Counted from the first letter of the stretch, positions 34,830-43,933 are shown. The stretch is DNA of 64,000 nt from Cohnella candidum (GCF_003713065.1 NZ_CP033433.1:3225001-3289000); one strand, 5' to 3'. Translations and numbers: made by a program. Notes: generated by a model not told the origin, from the sequence alone.

Positions 34830-35396
34830 TCATTCGTTTTCCTTATTGCCGGGTTCCCACTCGCTCCACATTTCCTTGACCACTTGCAATTTTCCGATTT
34901 CCAGCAGGCCGATCGCTTCCGTATACGCCAAATCGGTCCATCCCGAGGTGATCGTACCGTCGTTCATCCGGGCCACGTACATGACCGATTCGATTTGATC
35001 GTCCTGATGGATATAGGACAGGAGATGCTCGAGCAGATACACCGGCGAGATCGGTTCCTCCCGTTCCTCCCGTTCCTCTTGTTCCGCGTCTTCGGCAGCC
35101 TTCATGCTCTTCACACGGAAAGCGGTATGGATTAACGTGTCGAGCGGGTCGCTGACGCCGTCTTCGGCCATGATCGTTCTCTGCAGAGCCAATCCCAGCT
35201 CCGTGCAGGCCCACTGCCACAAGTCTTCGGTCGCCTGGACGCTGGCCGGCTCCTCTTTCGCCCGGAGGACGATGTCCGCCAGCACCGCCTGGAATGCCGC
35301 CTTATCGAAATCCAAAGGTTCCATGGACTCGTTCCCGGAGATCATCCGTACCGTATAGCCTTCATTATATTGAATTTCGTAAGTTGTCTGATCCAT
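34830..35396 (-). CDS. Acidic protein of unknown function
   Basis: A 188-aa cytoplasmic acidic protein without membrane segments. A Glu/Arg-rich stretch (EQEEREEREE, about 122-131) separates two regions. A GGGGGG-rich site precedes the ATG. It is transcribed toward the YdcC gene but ends in its own strong terminator. I do not recognise the family. Confidence 0.7.
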   Translation of the reverse strand: MDQTTYEIQYNEGYTVRMISGNESMEPLDFDKAAFQAVLADIVLRAKEEPASVQATEDLWQWACTELGLALQRTIMAEDGVSDPLDTLIHTAFRVKSMKAAEDAEQEEREEREEPISPVYLLEHLLSYIHQDDQIESVMYVARMNDGTITSGWTDLAYTEAIGLLEIGKLQVVKEMWSEWEPGNKENE

Positions 35397-35486
35397 GCGC
35401 TGGCCCCCCGTTCTCCTGATTAATTTGAAGACCGATCAGGCAAAATATGCACGGATCCCAGTATCTCTTCACGACGGAGGTTGGAC

Positions 35487-35675
35487 ATGAACGACAGCGA
35501 AGCGCAACGCATCACTTCGGAAACGGAAGATACGCCGGCCACCTCGGCCATGGAAAACAACGCGAACGATCTGCACCTGAAATCCGATCCCGCAGCCTTC
35601 CGGCCGGCGGATACTTCCGGCACGGCCAATGCCCTGCCTCAAGACTCCGACCGCCTGTATCCGGAAGACATCTGA
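35487..35675 (+). CDS. Small acidic, likely disordered protein
   Basis: A 62-aa Asp/Glu/Ser/Ala-rich peptide with no hydrophobic core, probably disordered. The ribosome site GGAGG lies 6 bases before the ATG, and the polysaccharide deacetylase gene begins 15 bp after the stop, so they may be co-transcribed. No known family recognised. Confidence 0.55.
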   Translation: MNDSEAQRITSETEDTPATSAMENNANDLHLKSDPAAFRPADTSGTANALPQDSDRLYPEDI

Positions 35676-35690
35676 TCGGGCTCCAGCGCA

Positions 35691-36437
35691 ATGAACGCCG
35701 CGATCTGGATCCTGCAAGTCTTCTTGCTCGTATCCGCCATAACATCAAACACTCCGACCGTTACGCCGCAAAATGCCTTCAACACGCCCATTCCCATTTT
35801 GCTGTATCATTCCGTGACCGAAGAAGCGGAGGACGATCCGCTCAAGATTTCCCCGGCCCGATTCGAACAGGAAATGCGGTACTTGCGCGAGCGCGGCTAT
35901 CATCCGCTGTTTTTCACCGATCTTCCGGATGGCTCCGGAAACAATGCGCTTCCTTCCAAGCCGGTGATCATTACGCTGGATGACGGCTATGAAGATAACT
36001 ACACGAAAGCCTTCCCTATACTGAAACGGACAGGAATGAAGGCCACCATATTCGCCATTACCGGGAACGTGGGCAAGCCCAATTATTTAACCTGGAGACA
36101 GTTACGGATCATGGAAGCTTCCGGAGCCGTCGATACCGAGTCTCATACCGTGACCCATCCGGATCTCACGAAGTTAGGCGCCAAAGAAAAAGCGGATGAG
36201 TTGATCAAATCCCGTGATACGATTCTGCGCCGGCTCGGCCATCCTTCGATCGCTTTCGCTTATCCCTATGGCAAATACGATCAAGCGACCGTCGAAGCCG
36301 TGCGTTCTGCCGGATACCGTTACGCGGTAACCGGGGAAAACGGCTATGCGGAGATCGGCCGAGGCCGCTTGACACTCCCCCGGAATGTCATCACAAGCGA
36401 TATGACGCTTGAACAATTTCGCGCGTTGCTCCCTTAA
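35691..36437 (+). CDS. Polysaccharide deacetylase (NodB/CE4 family), secreted
   Basis: A 248-aa CE4-type deacetylase with an N-terminal signal sequence (about residues 1-20). NodB motifs are present: ILLYHSV at the domain start, ITLDDGYEDNY with the Asp pair (catalytic base and metal ligand), and the His-x3-His metal site in SHTVTHPDL. It likely removes acetyl groups from peptidoglycan or another surface glycan. The ribosome site is weak, consistent with coupling to the short upstream gene. Confidence 0.9.
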   Translation: MNAAIWILQVFLLVSAITSNTPTVTPQNAFNTPIPILLYHSVTEEAEDDPLKISPARFEQEMRYLRERGYHPLFFTDLPDGSGNNALPSKPVIITLDDGYEDNYTKAFPILKRTGMKATIFAITGNVGKPNYLTWRQLRIMEASGAVDTESHTVTHPDLTKLGAKEKADELIKSRDTILRRLGHPSIAFAYPYGKYDQATVEAVRSAGYRYAVTGENGYAEIGRGRLTLPRNVITSDMTLEQFRALLP

Positions 36438-36509
36438 CGCATAAACGACCGTCGATTACCTCAACATAAGCGGGTTGAATTCCACAACACCACGAACGGA
36501 GGCCATCTC

Positions 36510-36860
36510 ATGACGACGAACGAAAACGCCCAGCAAAACGTACAGAAAGCGCAGGACGTGCAGCAGCAAGCCCAGCAAGTCATCCAAGAGGTCCAACAAG
36601 TCACCGCCCAGTTCACCCAGCAGGCCGCCCAAGCCACGCAGATGGCCCAGCAGGCGCAAGAGTCCGCGCAGACCGCCCAGACGCTGAGCCAACAAGCCCA
36701 GCAGGTACAAGAAACAAGCACGCAGCAGCTCAGAAACGCCGAACAGCAGATCCAACAAGTACAAAATACGGTGAACAGCATTCAAGGCGGACAATCGGCG
36801 AATCAAGCGAACGGCGCCAGCGCTCAGACGCTGACGACGGAAGACGGCTTAATCCAATAA
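36510..36860 (+). CDS. Glutamine-rich coiled-coil small protein
   Basis: A 116-aa protein in which roughly one third of residues are Gln. Residues 8-92 consist of repeated QQA/QQV-type heptad-like units predicted to form a long helix, followed by a polar tail. No signal or membrane segment. GGAGG precedes the ATG by 8 bases, and a strong terminator follows. I do not know a defined function; Paenibacillaceae have other small Gln-rich proteins of unknown role. Confidence 0.65.
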   Translation: MTTNENAQQNVQKAQDVQQQAQQVIQEVQQVTAQFTQQAAQATQMAQQAQESAQTAQTLSQQAQQVQETSTQQLRNAEQQIQQVQNTVNSIQGGQSANQANGASAQTLTTEDGLIQ

Positions 36861-36877
36861 ACGGATCAGCAAGCCGA

Positions 36878-36908
36878 AGGACGGAAACCGAACCGGTTTC
36901 CGTCCTTT
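36878..36908. terminator. Bidirectional terminator
   Basis: A perfect 13-bp stem (36878-36890 with 36896-36908) with a 5-base loop and T-rich flank. It ends the Gln-rich gene and may also stop the convergent ABC exporter operon. Confidence 0.85.
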
Positions 36909-36930
36909 GATTTGTGAAGCCAAAATGCTC

Positions 36931-38076
36931 CTACACGAACAGCCTCGTATCGTTGTTGCGGCCGAACCGGTAAATCGCGATCACGGTAAACGCCGCCGTG
37001 AAAGCGAGCAGAATGAAGAAGTTCATGTACAGGCTGCCGAAGGTTTGGCCGTGCTGGAGCCGGTCGACCGCATTCAGCAGCCAGTGCTGCGGCAGGAAGT
37101 GGGACACCTTCAGCAGCGACTCCGGCATGAGCGTCGCCGGAATGTAACATCCCGCGACCAGGCAAGTCGGCGTAATGATGAGATTCTGCAGGGCACCTGC
37201 CGCCGCGCTGCTCTTGGCGAACGCAACGATGAGCAGAGAAAGGCCGATCGCGGTCAGCGCGAACAACAGCAGCGGCAGGAGCATCTCGCCGAACGGGATG
37301 CCGGAATCGACCCGAAGCACGGTTTTCATGAAGATCAGCGTCAAAATGATTTGCACGGTCAAGACGAGAAAGTTGACCGCCACGTTGGCCAGCACATATG
37401 TTTTGGCCGACACCGGCGAGGACAACAAGCGAAGGAACGTCCGGTTTTCCTTCTCTTTCAGGATCATCTCCGACATGCTCACCGCGGAAAACATCATGAA
37501 CGCGATCAGGTAGCCCAGCGATTGATACGTAATGTCTTTACGGTGGGACGTGTCCTCGAGCGTCTCCGCTTTCATCGTATACGCATGTTTCGCGTATTCT
37601 GCGTAAATTCGGTCGAAAGCTTCCGGGTCGCCTTTCGTCCCTTGGCCGATCGAAGCGACGTTGCTGACGTAGCTTTGCAGCATCGCCTTCATGTATGCCG
37701 TCACTTGGGCGCCTTTCACCGAGACGATTTCGACCGCTGCCGGACTACCTTCACGGGCTCCGTCGGCGAAGCCTTTGCCGAAAACGATCCCCGCATCGAG
37801 TTTGCCGGCCGCCAGGTCTTTGCGCAGGGAAGCTTCATCGGTCTGCGTCACTTTCACCTTATTCAGAGCAGCCACGAATTTCGCCGCGTCTTCCGTCACC
37901 GCTTCGCCGCCGTCCAAGTTGACGATGCCGACGCGAAGATCACTGCCCCCCGAATTGCCGTAAATCAGCATCGACAGCAGTACCCCGGCGATCGGCAGCG
38001 CCATGACGATCAACGCGCTTTTCCTCCGAATCAGGGTTTGGAACGTCTTCTTCATCAACCACAGGAAATCTTGCAT
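36931..38076 (-). CDS. ABC-2 type exporter permease (second subunit)
   Basis: A 381-aa permease with one N-terminal membrane helix (about 22-40), a large extracytoplasmic loop to about 180, and five further helices at the C-terminus: the ABC-2 (YhgE/LnrN-like) topology. It begins 1 bp after the sister permease. Together with that permease and the ATPase it likely forms an exporter for a lipophilic or peptide antibiotic, by analogy with LnrLMN. Confidence 0.9.
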   Translation of the reverse strand: MQDFLWLMKKTFQTLIRRKSALIVMALPIAGVLLSMLIYGNSGGSDLRVGIVNLDGGEAVTEDAAKFVAALNKVKVTQTDEASLRKDLAAGKLDAGIVFGKGFADGAREGSPAAVEIVSVKGAQVTAYMKAMLQSYVSNVASIGQGTKGDPEAFDRIYAEYAKHAYTMKAETLEDTSHRKDITYQSLGYLIAFMMFSAVSMSEMILKEKENRTFLRLLSSPVSAKTYVLANVAVNFLVLTVQIILTLIFMKTVLRVDSGIPFGEMLLPLLLFALTAIGLSLLIVAFAKSSAAAGALQNLIITPTCLVAGCYIPATLMPESLLKVSHFLPQHWLLNAVDRLQHGQTFGSLYMNFFILLAFTAAFTVIAIYRFGRNNDTRLFV

Positions 38077-38077
38077 G

Positions 38078-39205
38078 TTATGCCGCCTCCCTTCTGCGCA
38101 TGAGGATAACCGCCAGGATCAGGAACGCCGCCGCGACGCCTACGTTTAAACCGATGGCCGGCAAAGCGGCGCGCATATCGTCCGAGTAAATGATCTGCGT
38201 CAGCGCGGTGTTCGCCCATCGCAGCGGGTTGAGGTTCAGCAGAACGTCGACGAAGTTGCCGTCCGCATCCCCGATCGGAAAATAAGCTCCGCCCGCGAAG
38301 GACGCGATCTGGATGAAAATCGTGACGACCGAGCGCCCGGCGTCTCCTTTGAACAGGAATCCCAGGCCCATGCCGATCGAAACCGCAAGCAGTACCTCCG
38401 TCACCAGCACGAGCACAAGCACGCCGTAGTGAGTGCCCCAATCCGCATGGAACGCCAGCTTACTGAACAGCAGAACGGCGATGATGCATAGCGAGTTCAT
38501 GAACGTGGCGCCGATGATTTTCCCGGCGAAAATCTCTCCCTTGCTGACCGGAGACGCACTCAGGCGGATCCAGGTTTTGCGGGCTTCCTCGCCGCGGAAC
38601 AGCATGCTGCCCGGAATGGCCGCGTACAGCGCGAACATCGTCGTCATGACCATCGCGTAATAATCGATGGAACCCGGTTTCCGGTCCGGATCGACCGATG
38701 TCTCCTTCACGAAATCGCCGTCCGCTTGGGCACCGGCGATGATGGCCTGCGCGGCGGCCGGGTCCTGCTTCAATGCGGCGGCGGCCAGATTGTACCGGTC
38801 CGCGAAAACCGTCAGCATGCCCTGCAGGATGTTGCTTTCGATCGTGTTTTTGCTGCTGCCGTAGAACGCGATCCCATTGTCGCCGACTTCGGCATACGCG
38901 GTATATTGATCATCCCGCACGGCTTCGCGTCCGTCCGTTCCCGCTTCGGCCGGAATCAGCTCTACGCCTTGGCTTTCGACGGCTTTGGCGAATCCGTTCC
39001 AATATTCGGTCAGCGCGGCATCGGCAGCCTGATTGGCGTACAGCAGCCGGATATCGCCGACCTGCACGCTGCCCGCGAAGGCGTTGGTAAGCGCGGTGCC
39101 CAGGATGAGAATGAGCACGATCGGGAAGGCGAGCATGAACACGAAGGTGCGAAAATCGCGGAAGCTCGATCGAATCTCCTTGATCGCGATATTGAGGATG
39201 TTCAC
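38078..39205 (-). CDS. ABC-2 type exporter permease (first subunit)
   Basis: A 375-aa protein with the same topology as its partner: N-terminal helix (about 22-42), long external domain, five C-terminal helices. It starts 13 bp after the ATPase gene and is followed at once by the second permease. The pair resembles LnrM/LnrN (YfiM/YfiN) of Bacillus. Confidence 0.9.
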   Translation of the reverse strand: MNILNIAIKEIRSSFRDFRTFVFMLAFPIVLILILGTALTNAFAGSVQVGDIRLLYANQAADAALTEYWNGFAKAVESQGVELIPAEAGTDGREAVRDDQYTAYAEVGDNGIAFYGSSKNTIESNILQGMLTVFADRYNLAAAALKQDPAAAQAIIAGAQADGDFVKETSVDPDRKPGSIDYYAMVMTTMFALYAAIPGSMLFRGEEARKTWIRLSASPVSKGEIFAGKIIGATFMNSLCIIAVLLFSKLAFHADWGTHYGVLVLVLVTEVLLAVSIGMGLGFLFKGDAGRSVVTIFIQIASFAGGAYFPIGDADGNFVDVLLNLNPLRWANTALTQIIYSDDMRAALPAIGLNVGVAAAFLILAVILMRRREAA

Positions 39206-39218
39206 CGAGTGTCCCTCC

Positions 39219-40154
39219 TTAGTCCCTCAGGTTTCGGCCGGTCAGCGTCAGGAAGACGGTCTCCAGGTTCGGAGCCTGCTCCTCCACCGAGCGGATTTCG
39301 ACTTGGTCCTTGATCAGCTGCTGGATGATCCGGTTCAGGCTCCCGGTTTCGGATTTGGAATTGATTTTGAGCGTCTGCTCCTCCAGCCGGACGGACAGGA
39401 CGCCCGGAATTTCCTTCAATGCTTCGGTCTTCACGGTCTCTCCCGATTTGACGCCGATCCAGACATCCTTCGTATCGGTGATGATGGACGTGAGCTGTTC
39501 CTTCGTCCCGTCGGCGATGACCTTGCCGTGGTCGACGATGGCGACGCGCGTGCAGATTTCCTCGACCTCTTCCATGTAGTGGCTCGTGTAAATGATCGTG
39601 CAGCCCATTTCGTTCAGCTTCTTCACCGAGTTCAAAATGTAGTTGCGCGATTGCGGATCGATCCCGACCGTCGGTTCGTCCATGATGATGAGCTTCGGCC
39701 GGTGGGCGATAGCGCACGCGATGTTGAGCCGGCGCTTCATGCCGCCCGAGAAATTTTTCGGGAAGCTCTTCAGCTTGTCGCCCAACCCGACGAATTCGAG
39801 CGCCTCGATGGCGCGCTCCTTCAGCGTGTCCCCGCGAAGGCCATACAGTCCGGCGAAAAAGCTGACGTTCTCATACGCGGTCATGTCTTCATAAATGGCA
39901 ATGTCCTGCGGCACGATGCCGATGTTCGCTTTGGCGAATTTGCGGTTCTTCGCGATGCTGCGCCCCAGCAATTCGATCTCGCCCTTCGTGCTGCGCAGCA
40001 GCGAGGCGATCATGTTGATCGTCGTGCTTTTGCCGGCTCCGTTGGCGCCGAGGAAGCCGAAGATTTCTCCTTCCCGGATACTGAGCGACATGTTATCGAC
40101 GGCGGCGAAATCGCCGAATTTCTTGGTCAGGCCGCGGATTTCCAATATGTTCAT
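39219..40154 (-). CDS. ABC exporter ATP-binding protein
   Basis: A 311-aa ATPase with Walker A GANGAGKST (about 37-45), signature SGGMKRRLNIA (about 134), Walker B LIIMDEPT and a C-terminal extension (about 220-311) usual for DrrA/LnrL-type exporters. ATG at 40154 is preferred because GGGAG lies 9 bases upstream; an ATG five codons earlier has no site. Confidence 0.93.
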   Translation of the reverse strand: MNILEIRGLTKKFGDFAAVDNMSLSIREGEIFGFLGANGAGKSTTINMIASLLRSTKGEIELLGRSIAKNRKFAKANIGIVPQDIAIYEDMTAYENVSFFAGLYGLRGDTLKERAIEALEFVGLGDKLKSFPKNFSGGMKRRLNIACAIAHRPKLIIMDEPTVGIDPQSRNYILNSVKKLNEMGCTIIYTSHYMEEVEEICTRVAIVDHGKVIADGTKEQLTSIITDTKDVWIGVKSGETVKTEALKEIPGVLSVRLEEQTLKINSKSETGSLNRIIQQLIKDQVEIRSVEEQAPNLETVFLTLTGRNLRD

Positions 40155-40202
40155 CTCGATCACTCCCATGAGCGAATGGTTGATGTCTACATCATAAGAA
40201 AA

Positions 40203-40238
40203 AAGGATGACCTCATGTCAGTGCATAAGTTCATCCTT
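40203..40238 (-). terminator. Possible attenuator between kinase and exporter genes
   Basis: An 8-bp stem (40203-40210 with 40231-40238) with a 20-base loop is followed on the minus strand by six T residues. It stands in the 124-bp gap between the kinase and ATPase genes and could partly terminate transcription. Confidence 0.5.
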
Positions 40239-40278
40239 CGCATATGAGAAATTTCACTTTCCGTACGGATGAGGATTC

Positions 40279-41388
40279 TCATCTTCCGCCGCGGGGGAGC
40301 AGCGTCGTCACGCTGAAGCCTTTCGTACCGTCGACGATGACCATGCCGCCGGCCGAAGCCGCCCGTTCTTCCATGCCGACGATGCCGAGCCCTTTTACCA
40401 CTTTCTCCGCCCCGCGCCCGTCGTCCGAGACCACCGACTTGACGAATTTGTTGAGCACCTGGATTTCGATATGAATGGCAGTCACGTCCCCGTATTTCAG
40501 GGAATTGGTGACCGCTTCCGTCGCGTTTTCCTGAATGATCTTCCACTGAATCGGCGTCACCGCGTCGATATCCCCGTCGTGGGAGAGCGTCGCCTGCAGA
40601 TTCCGCTTGGCCGACAGTTCATCCGCGAACAGGCGCATCCGGTTGATGCCCATTTCCTGCGCCTTCGGTTTCATGTCCTTCAACGTCAGCCGGATCCTCT
40701 CCAGCCCTTCCTTCGAAATCGCGATCGCGTTGCCGATCAGCTCGGAGGCTTTGTCCCCGTCGGTCTTAAGCAGCGTTCGGGCAGCTTCCATCTGGATCAG
40801 CGCCCCCGCCATTGAATGGCCGATATCGTCGTGGATCTGCTGGGAGAGCCGGTTGCGTTCTTCGAGCTTGATCGTGTATTCGGACTGCCTTATGTATTCC
40901 TTGTTTTCGTTAAGCGAACGATTCAGCCGGAACACGTCTTCCCGCATTTTCTCACGGTCTTCCTCCAACCGGCGAAGCTTGTCCGTATAGTAGCGCCCGA
41001 TCGCATTCATCAGACAGCTGAGCCCTCCGCTCACTAAATAAAGCGGAAGCAGCGGACGGGGAACGAGGAAAACCGGCAGCAGCGCGGCGAACGGCGGCCA
41101 TATTCTCCCTGTCCCGAGAGTGGAAGCCGCCATGACGGCGTTGGCCGGCAAGAGCAGGAAGAAGGCCGGATCCAGACGATAAGCGCACACGATGACGAAA
41201 GCAGCGGATACGCACTCCAGGGATGTACGGACTTTCTTCCCGCGGAACACGAGAATCGCAACGTTCAGGATTAAATAGACCAAATAAACGAGGATCAGCC
41301 AGGAATCGTGTACCGCAGCCGCATAGAAGGAGGCGGAGATGACATAGAAGAGCCATGACGCTTTGTTCCCGATCGTCCATCCGTCCAT
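40279..41388 (-). CDS. NarL-type sensor histidine kinase
   Basis: A 369-aa kinase with several N-terminal membrane helices (about residues 10-140) and no sizeable external loop. A coiled coil and HisKA_3 domain follow with the phospho-acceptor His in RNRLSQQIHDDIGHSMAG (about 178-195), then a C-terminal ATPase domain with a degenerate-looking DDGRG box (about 315). The intramembrane-sensing layout fits kinases that detect cell-envelope-active drugs. Partner of the regulator 14 bp upstream. Confidence 0.9.
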   Translation of the reverse strand: MDGWTIGNKASWLFYVISASFYAAAVHDSWLILVYLVYLILNVAILVFRGKKVRTSLECVSAAFVIVCAYRLDPAFFLLLPANAVMAASTLGTGRIWPPFAALLPVFLVPRPLLPLYLVSGGLSCLMNAIGRYYTDKLRRLEEDREKMREDVFRLNRSLNENKEYIRQSEYTIKLEERNRLSQQIHDDIGHSMAGALIQMEAARTLLKTDGDKASELIGNAIAISKEGLERIRLTLKDMKPKAQEMGINRMRLFADELSAKRNLQATLSHDGDIDAVTPIQWKIIQENATEAVTNSLKYGDVTAIHIEIQVLNKFVKSVVSDDGRGAEKVVKGLGIVGMEERAASAGGMVIVDGTKGFSVTTLLPRGGR

Positions 41389-41402
41389 GTCCCGTTTGTC
41401 TC

Positions 41403-42119
41403 CTATTCGTCCGACGTCGGCACTTCGCCCGTCAAATAGTAGATGGCGATTTGCGTCCGATGTTCCAGTCCCGTTTTGTTCAGGATCGACGTGATATAGT
41501 TCGCCGTCGTGCCTTCGGAGAGGAACAGCTTTTTCGAGATTTCCTTGTTCGACAGGCCGCGCGCGATTTGCGCCATCACGTCGAGCTCGCGTTCGGTGAA
41601 CAGGCTGCGGTCGATTTTATCCGCGGCGCGCGGCGGTTCGGCGGAGGTCGATGCTGAAATCAGGGGCGTTTGGGAAACTTCCGCCGCAGGCTGGATGCTC
41701 CCGCCGGTCAGGTTCGACTTGAGCTTCTCCAGGACGACGTCCTGCAGCACGGGATGGTCATGGTACACGCTTCGGATGGCGTCCCGGATCCGCTCGGGAT
41801 CGTTATTTTTGAGAAGGTATCCTTTGACGCCGGAACGGATGGCGTCCAGGATAAACTCATCGTCGTCGAAAGTCGTGAGGATCAGCGGTTTCACCCGCGT
41901 CCGTTCGGTCAGCAGCCGCGCCGCCTCCACGCCGTTCATGTTCGGCATGCGCACGTCCAGCAAGGCGACGTCCACCTCGTGGTTCTCGCAGAAGGCCACC
42001 GCCTCCGCCCCGTCCTCCGCCGTGCCCGCCACCTCGAATTCCTCGAAGCTGGACAGGATGATTTTCATGCCTTCCCGGATGAACGAATTGTCGTCGGCGA
42101 TGAGCACCTTGATTTTCAA
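41403..42119 (-). CDS. NarL/LuxR-family response regulator
   Basis: A 238-aa regulator with a receiver domain (acidic pair in LIADDN, phospho-acceptor in VALLDVRMPNM) and a C-terminal LuxR-type helix-turn-helix (LFTERELDVMAQIARGLSNK, about 170-235). TTG at 42119 is inferred because GGGAGG lies 8 bases upstream and the protein then begins like its family (LKIKVLIADDN). It is 16 bp downstream of an AraC-type gene. It probably activates the exporter genes. Confidence 0.9.
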   Translation of the reverse strand: MKIKVLIADDNSFIREGMKIILSSFEEFEVAGTAEDGAEAVAFCENHEVDVALLDVRMPNMNGVEAARLLTERTRVKPLILTTFDDDEFILDAIRSGVKGYLLKNNDPERIRDAIRSVYHDHPVLQDVVLEKLKSNLTGGSIQPAAEVSQTPLISASTSAEPPRAADKIDRSLFTERELDVMAQIARGLSNKEISKKLFLSEGTTANYITSILNKTGLEHRTQIAIYYLTGEVPTSDE

Positions 42120-42135
42120 TGGAACTGCCTCCCTC

Positions 42136-42957
42136 TCACTCCGGCTGCAAATTCTTGATGTAAGATTCCGGAGCCTTTCCGATGACCGATTTGAAATCCT
42201 TGATAAAATGGGCCTGGTCATAATAGCCCAATTCCTGCGCCAGCGCCGGCCAGTCCGGCGTTTCCCCGCGTTCCATCAAGTCCGCCGCCTCTTGAAGCCG
42301 GTATCGCTGGATGACCCACTTGGGGCTGACGCCCACATACCGGTTGAACAACCGCTGCAGCGAGCGTACCTGGAGGCCGAACCGCTCGGCCATGTCCTCC
42401 ACTTTGACGATGGACCTGTCGGCGATGACGGCCTCGACCATCCGCCCGATCCGCCCGACCTCTTCGTCACGTTCCGTGAGCCGCTCCCGTAGGAATTGCT
42501 CAACCCTCTCGATTTGCTTCGCCGTGTCCGGCCGGTCCGCCAGCACTTGCTCCGCCAATGCCGCGCCTTCGTCGCCGAACATGCTTTTCAGATCCATCCG
42601 CTGCCCGGTCAGATCGGAAACAGGCTTGCGCCAAAACGGATAAAAACCGCCCGGCCGAAACTTTACCCCCAGGGTCCAGCCCTCGTCCCGCAGATGGCGG
42701 GTATAGGTGTTTTCCGGAACGCCGTACACGCCCGCGAAAATGCCGTCCGCATCCGCTTCGAACGTCAGATTCACGCTGGGATACGAGAGGATCGTCTGGT
42801 CGTACGGTTCCTCGCCCCGCAGGTCCCAAACGACCGTCCAAATGAGCTCGATCGCGAATGTCAGGTCTTCCGAAGGCTCGTAACGTTCCAGCCGGAATTT
42901 GCGTTTGCCCGCTTCCGCGTTCAAGATTCCTTTCGTGCCTTGCGCGGCCGGCTTCAT
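42136..42957 (-). CDS. AraC-family transcriptional regulator
   Basis: A 273-aa protein with an N-terminal beta-rich domain of about 150 residues and C-terminal AraC helix-turn-helix domain (about 170-270, ending in AQELGYYDQAHFIKDFKSVIG). GAGAGGG precedes the ATG. It is first in a minus-strand series with a two-component system and ABC exporter, and divergent from an SRPBCC gene with 129 bp between. It could control either side. Confidence 0.88.
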   Translation of the reverse strand: MKPAAQGTKGILNAEAGKRKFRLERYEPSEDLTFAIELIWTVVWDLRGEEPYDQTILSYPSVNLTFEADADGIFAGVYGVPENTYTRHLRDEGWTLGVKFRPGGFYPFWRKPVSDLTGQRMDLKSMFGDEGAALAEQVLADRPDTAKQIERVEQFLRERLTERDEEVGRIGRMVEAVIADRSIVKVEDMAERFGLQVRSLQRLFNRYVGVSPKWVIQRYRLQEAADLMERGETPDWPALAQELGYYDQAHFIKDFKSVIGKAPESYIKNLQPE

Positions 42958-43086
42958 CGCGATCCCTCTCTTCTTCGACGCCTTGTCGCGTTTTTACAAT
43001 ACTTTCCGAAATGCCTCGACTATAATTGAGACTAGCAGTTAGGGGTAATTTTGACAATCGGATTACGAGATGACAAGGAGGCAATC

Positions 43087-43542
43087 ATGATGAAAGATTT
43101 GCAATACGTGACGTACGTCGGCGCTTCGCCGGAGGCGATCTGGAAGCTTCTCGTGGAGCCGGAAGGCACCAAGCAAATATTTTTCGGCAGCGTGCTTCGC
43201 TCGACCTTCGAAATCGGCGCTCTCTATGAATACGTCGGGCCCGGCAATGACGGCGAGGAGACGGTCCACGTGTACGGCAACATCCTCGAGTATGAGCCGT
43301 ATTTGCGCATGAGCTACACCGAGCATCCGGGTCCTTCCTACCGGGAAAACCACGCGGAGCTGGAAACGAGAGTCACGATGACGCTGGAGACCGTCGGAGG
43401 CTGTACGAAGGTGACGCTGGTGAACGACAGGTGGCCGGAAGGCCATCCTTCCTACGAGTCGACGGCGAGCAGCTGGCCGATGATCCTGAGCAACATCAAA
43501 ACGCTGGCGGAAACCGGCAAAACGCTGGACTTCGGCTGGTAA
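43087..43542 (+). CDS. SRPBCC (AHSA1-like) domain protein
   Basis: A 151-aa START-like fold protein: a strand-helix beginning (TYVGASPEAIWKLLVEPEG) and long C-terminal helix are typical of the AHSA1 group. No catalytic residues can be assigned. AAGGAGG lies 5 bases before ATG-ATG at 43087. It is divergent from an AraC regulator, a frequent pairing with such proteins. Terminator at 43571. Confidence 0.87.
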   Translation: MMKDLQYVTYVGASPEAIWKLLVEPEGTKQIFFGSVLRSTFEIGALYEYVGPGNDGEETVHVYGNILEYEPYLRMSYTEHPGPSYRENHAELETRVTMTLETVGGCTKVTLVNDRWPEGHPSYESTASSWPMILSNIKTLAETGKTLDFGW

Positions 43543-43570
43543 CACGATTTTATGCGGATGCAGGACGGAG

Positions 43571-43596
43571 AAGCGGGCCCCCTTGGGGTTCCGCTT
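43571..43596 (+). terminator. Terminator of SRPBCC gene
   Basis: A GC-rich stem (outer arms 43571-43576 and 43591-43596, inner C/G tracts) is followed by a T-rich run on the plus strand. Confidence 0.75.
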
Positions 43597-43617
43597 TTTC
43601 TTTTCGCTGGTTATATG

Positions 43618-43805
43618 AGCTGTAGTTCGATTTTGCACTCTTGCTGAGTGAATCCGTTGATTTTAGAAGCTGCAGTTCGATTTAGCCTGCTTACAGGAGG
43701 TTTTCGATTGGACTTTTCCAAAAATGCGTCTCTAAGTGTGCATTATCGAACTACAGCGCACCTGCTCGTCGACCGGCTGCATTTAAGTGTGCAAAATCGA
43801 ACTGC
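43618..43805. repeat. Four-copy inverted short repeat cluster
   Basis: Copies at 43618-43638 and 43668-43684 read AGCTGYAGTTCGATTT with TGCAC following in the first. Copies at 43733-43757 and 43784-43805 carry the reverse complement (for example TAAGTGTGCAAAATCGAACT). The two orientations could fold into nested hairpins. The 390-bp region between the SRPBCC and ABC-F genes holds nothing else obvious. Confidence 0.8.
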
Positions 43806-43933
43806 GGATGGGAGTACGGAGGCTGCCAACTCTGCAGAACGCGCCTGCCCGCATTTCAAGGCGTGAACAGCCGGAATATGTTATGATACCGGAGAAAGAA
43901 ACGCCATTACGAAAACGAAACGGGTTGTGCGTC

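Noticed and set aside
42958-43086. Promoter with TATAAT near 43022 for the SRPBCC gene
   Set aside because: A -10-like hexamer exists but the nearest TTTACA is 22 bp away, too far for a normal sigma-A promoter.
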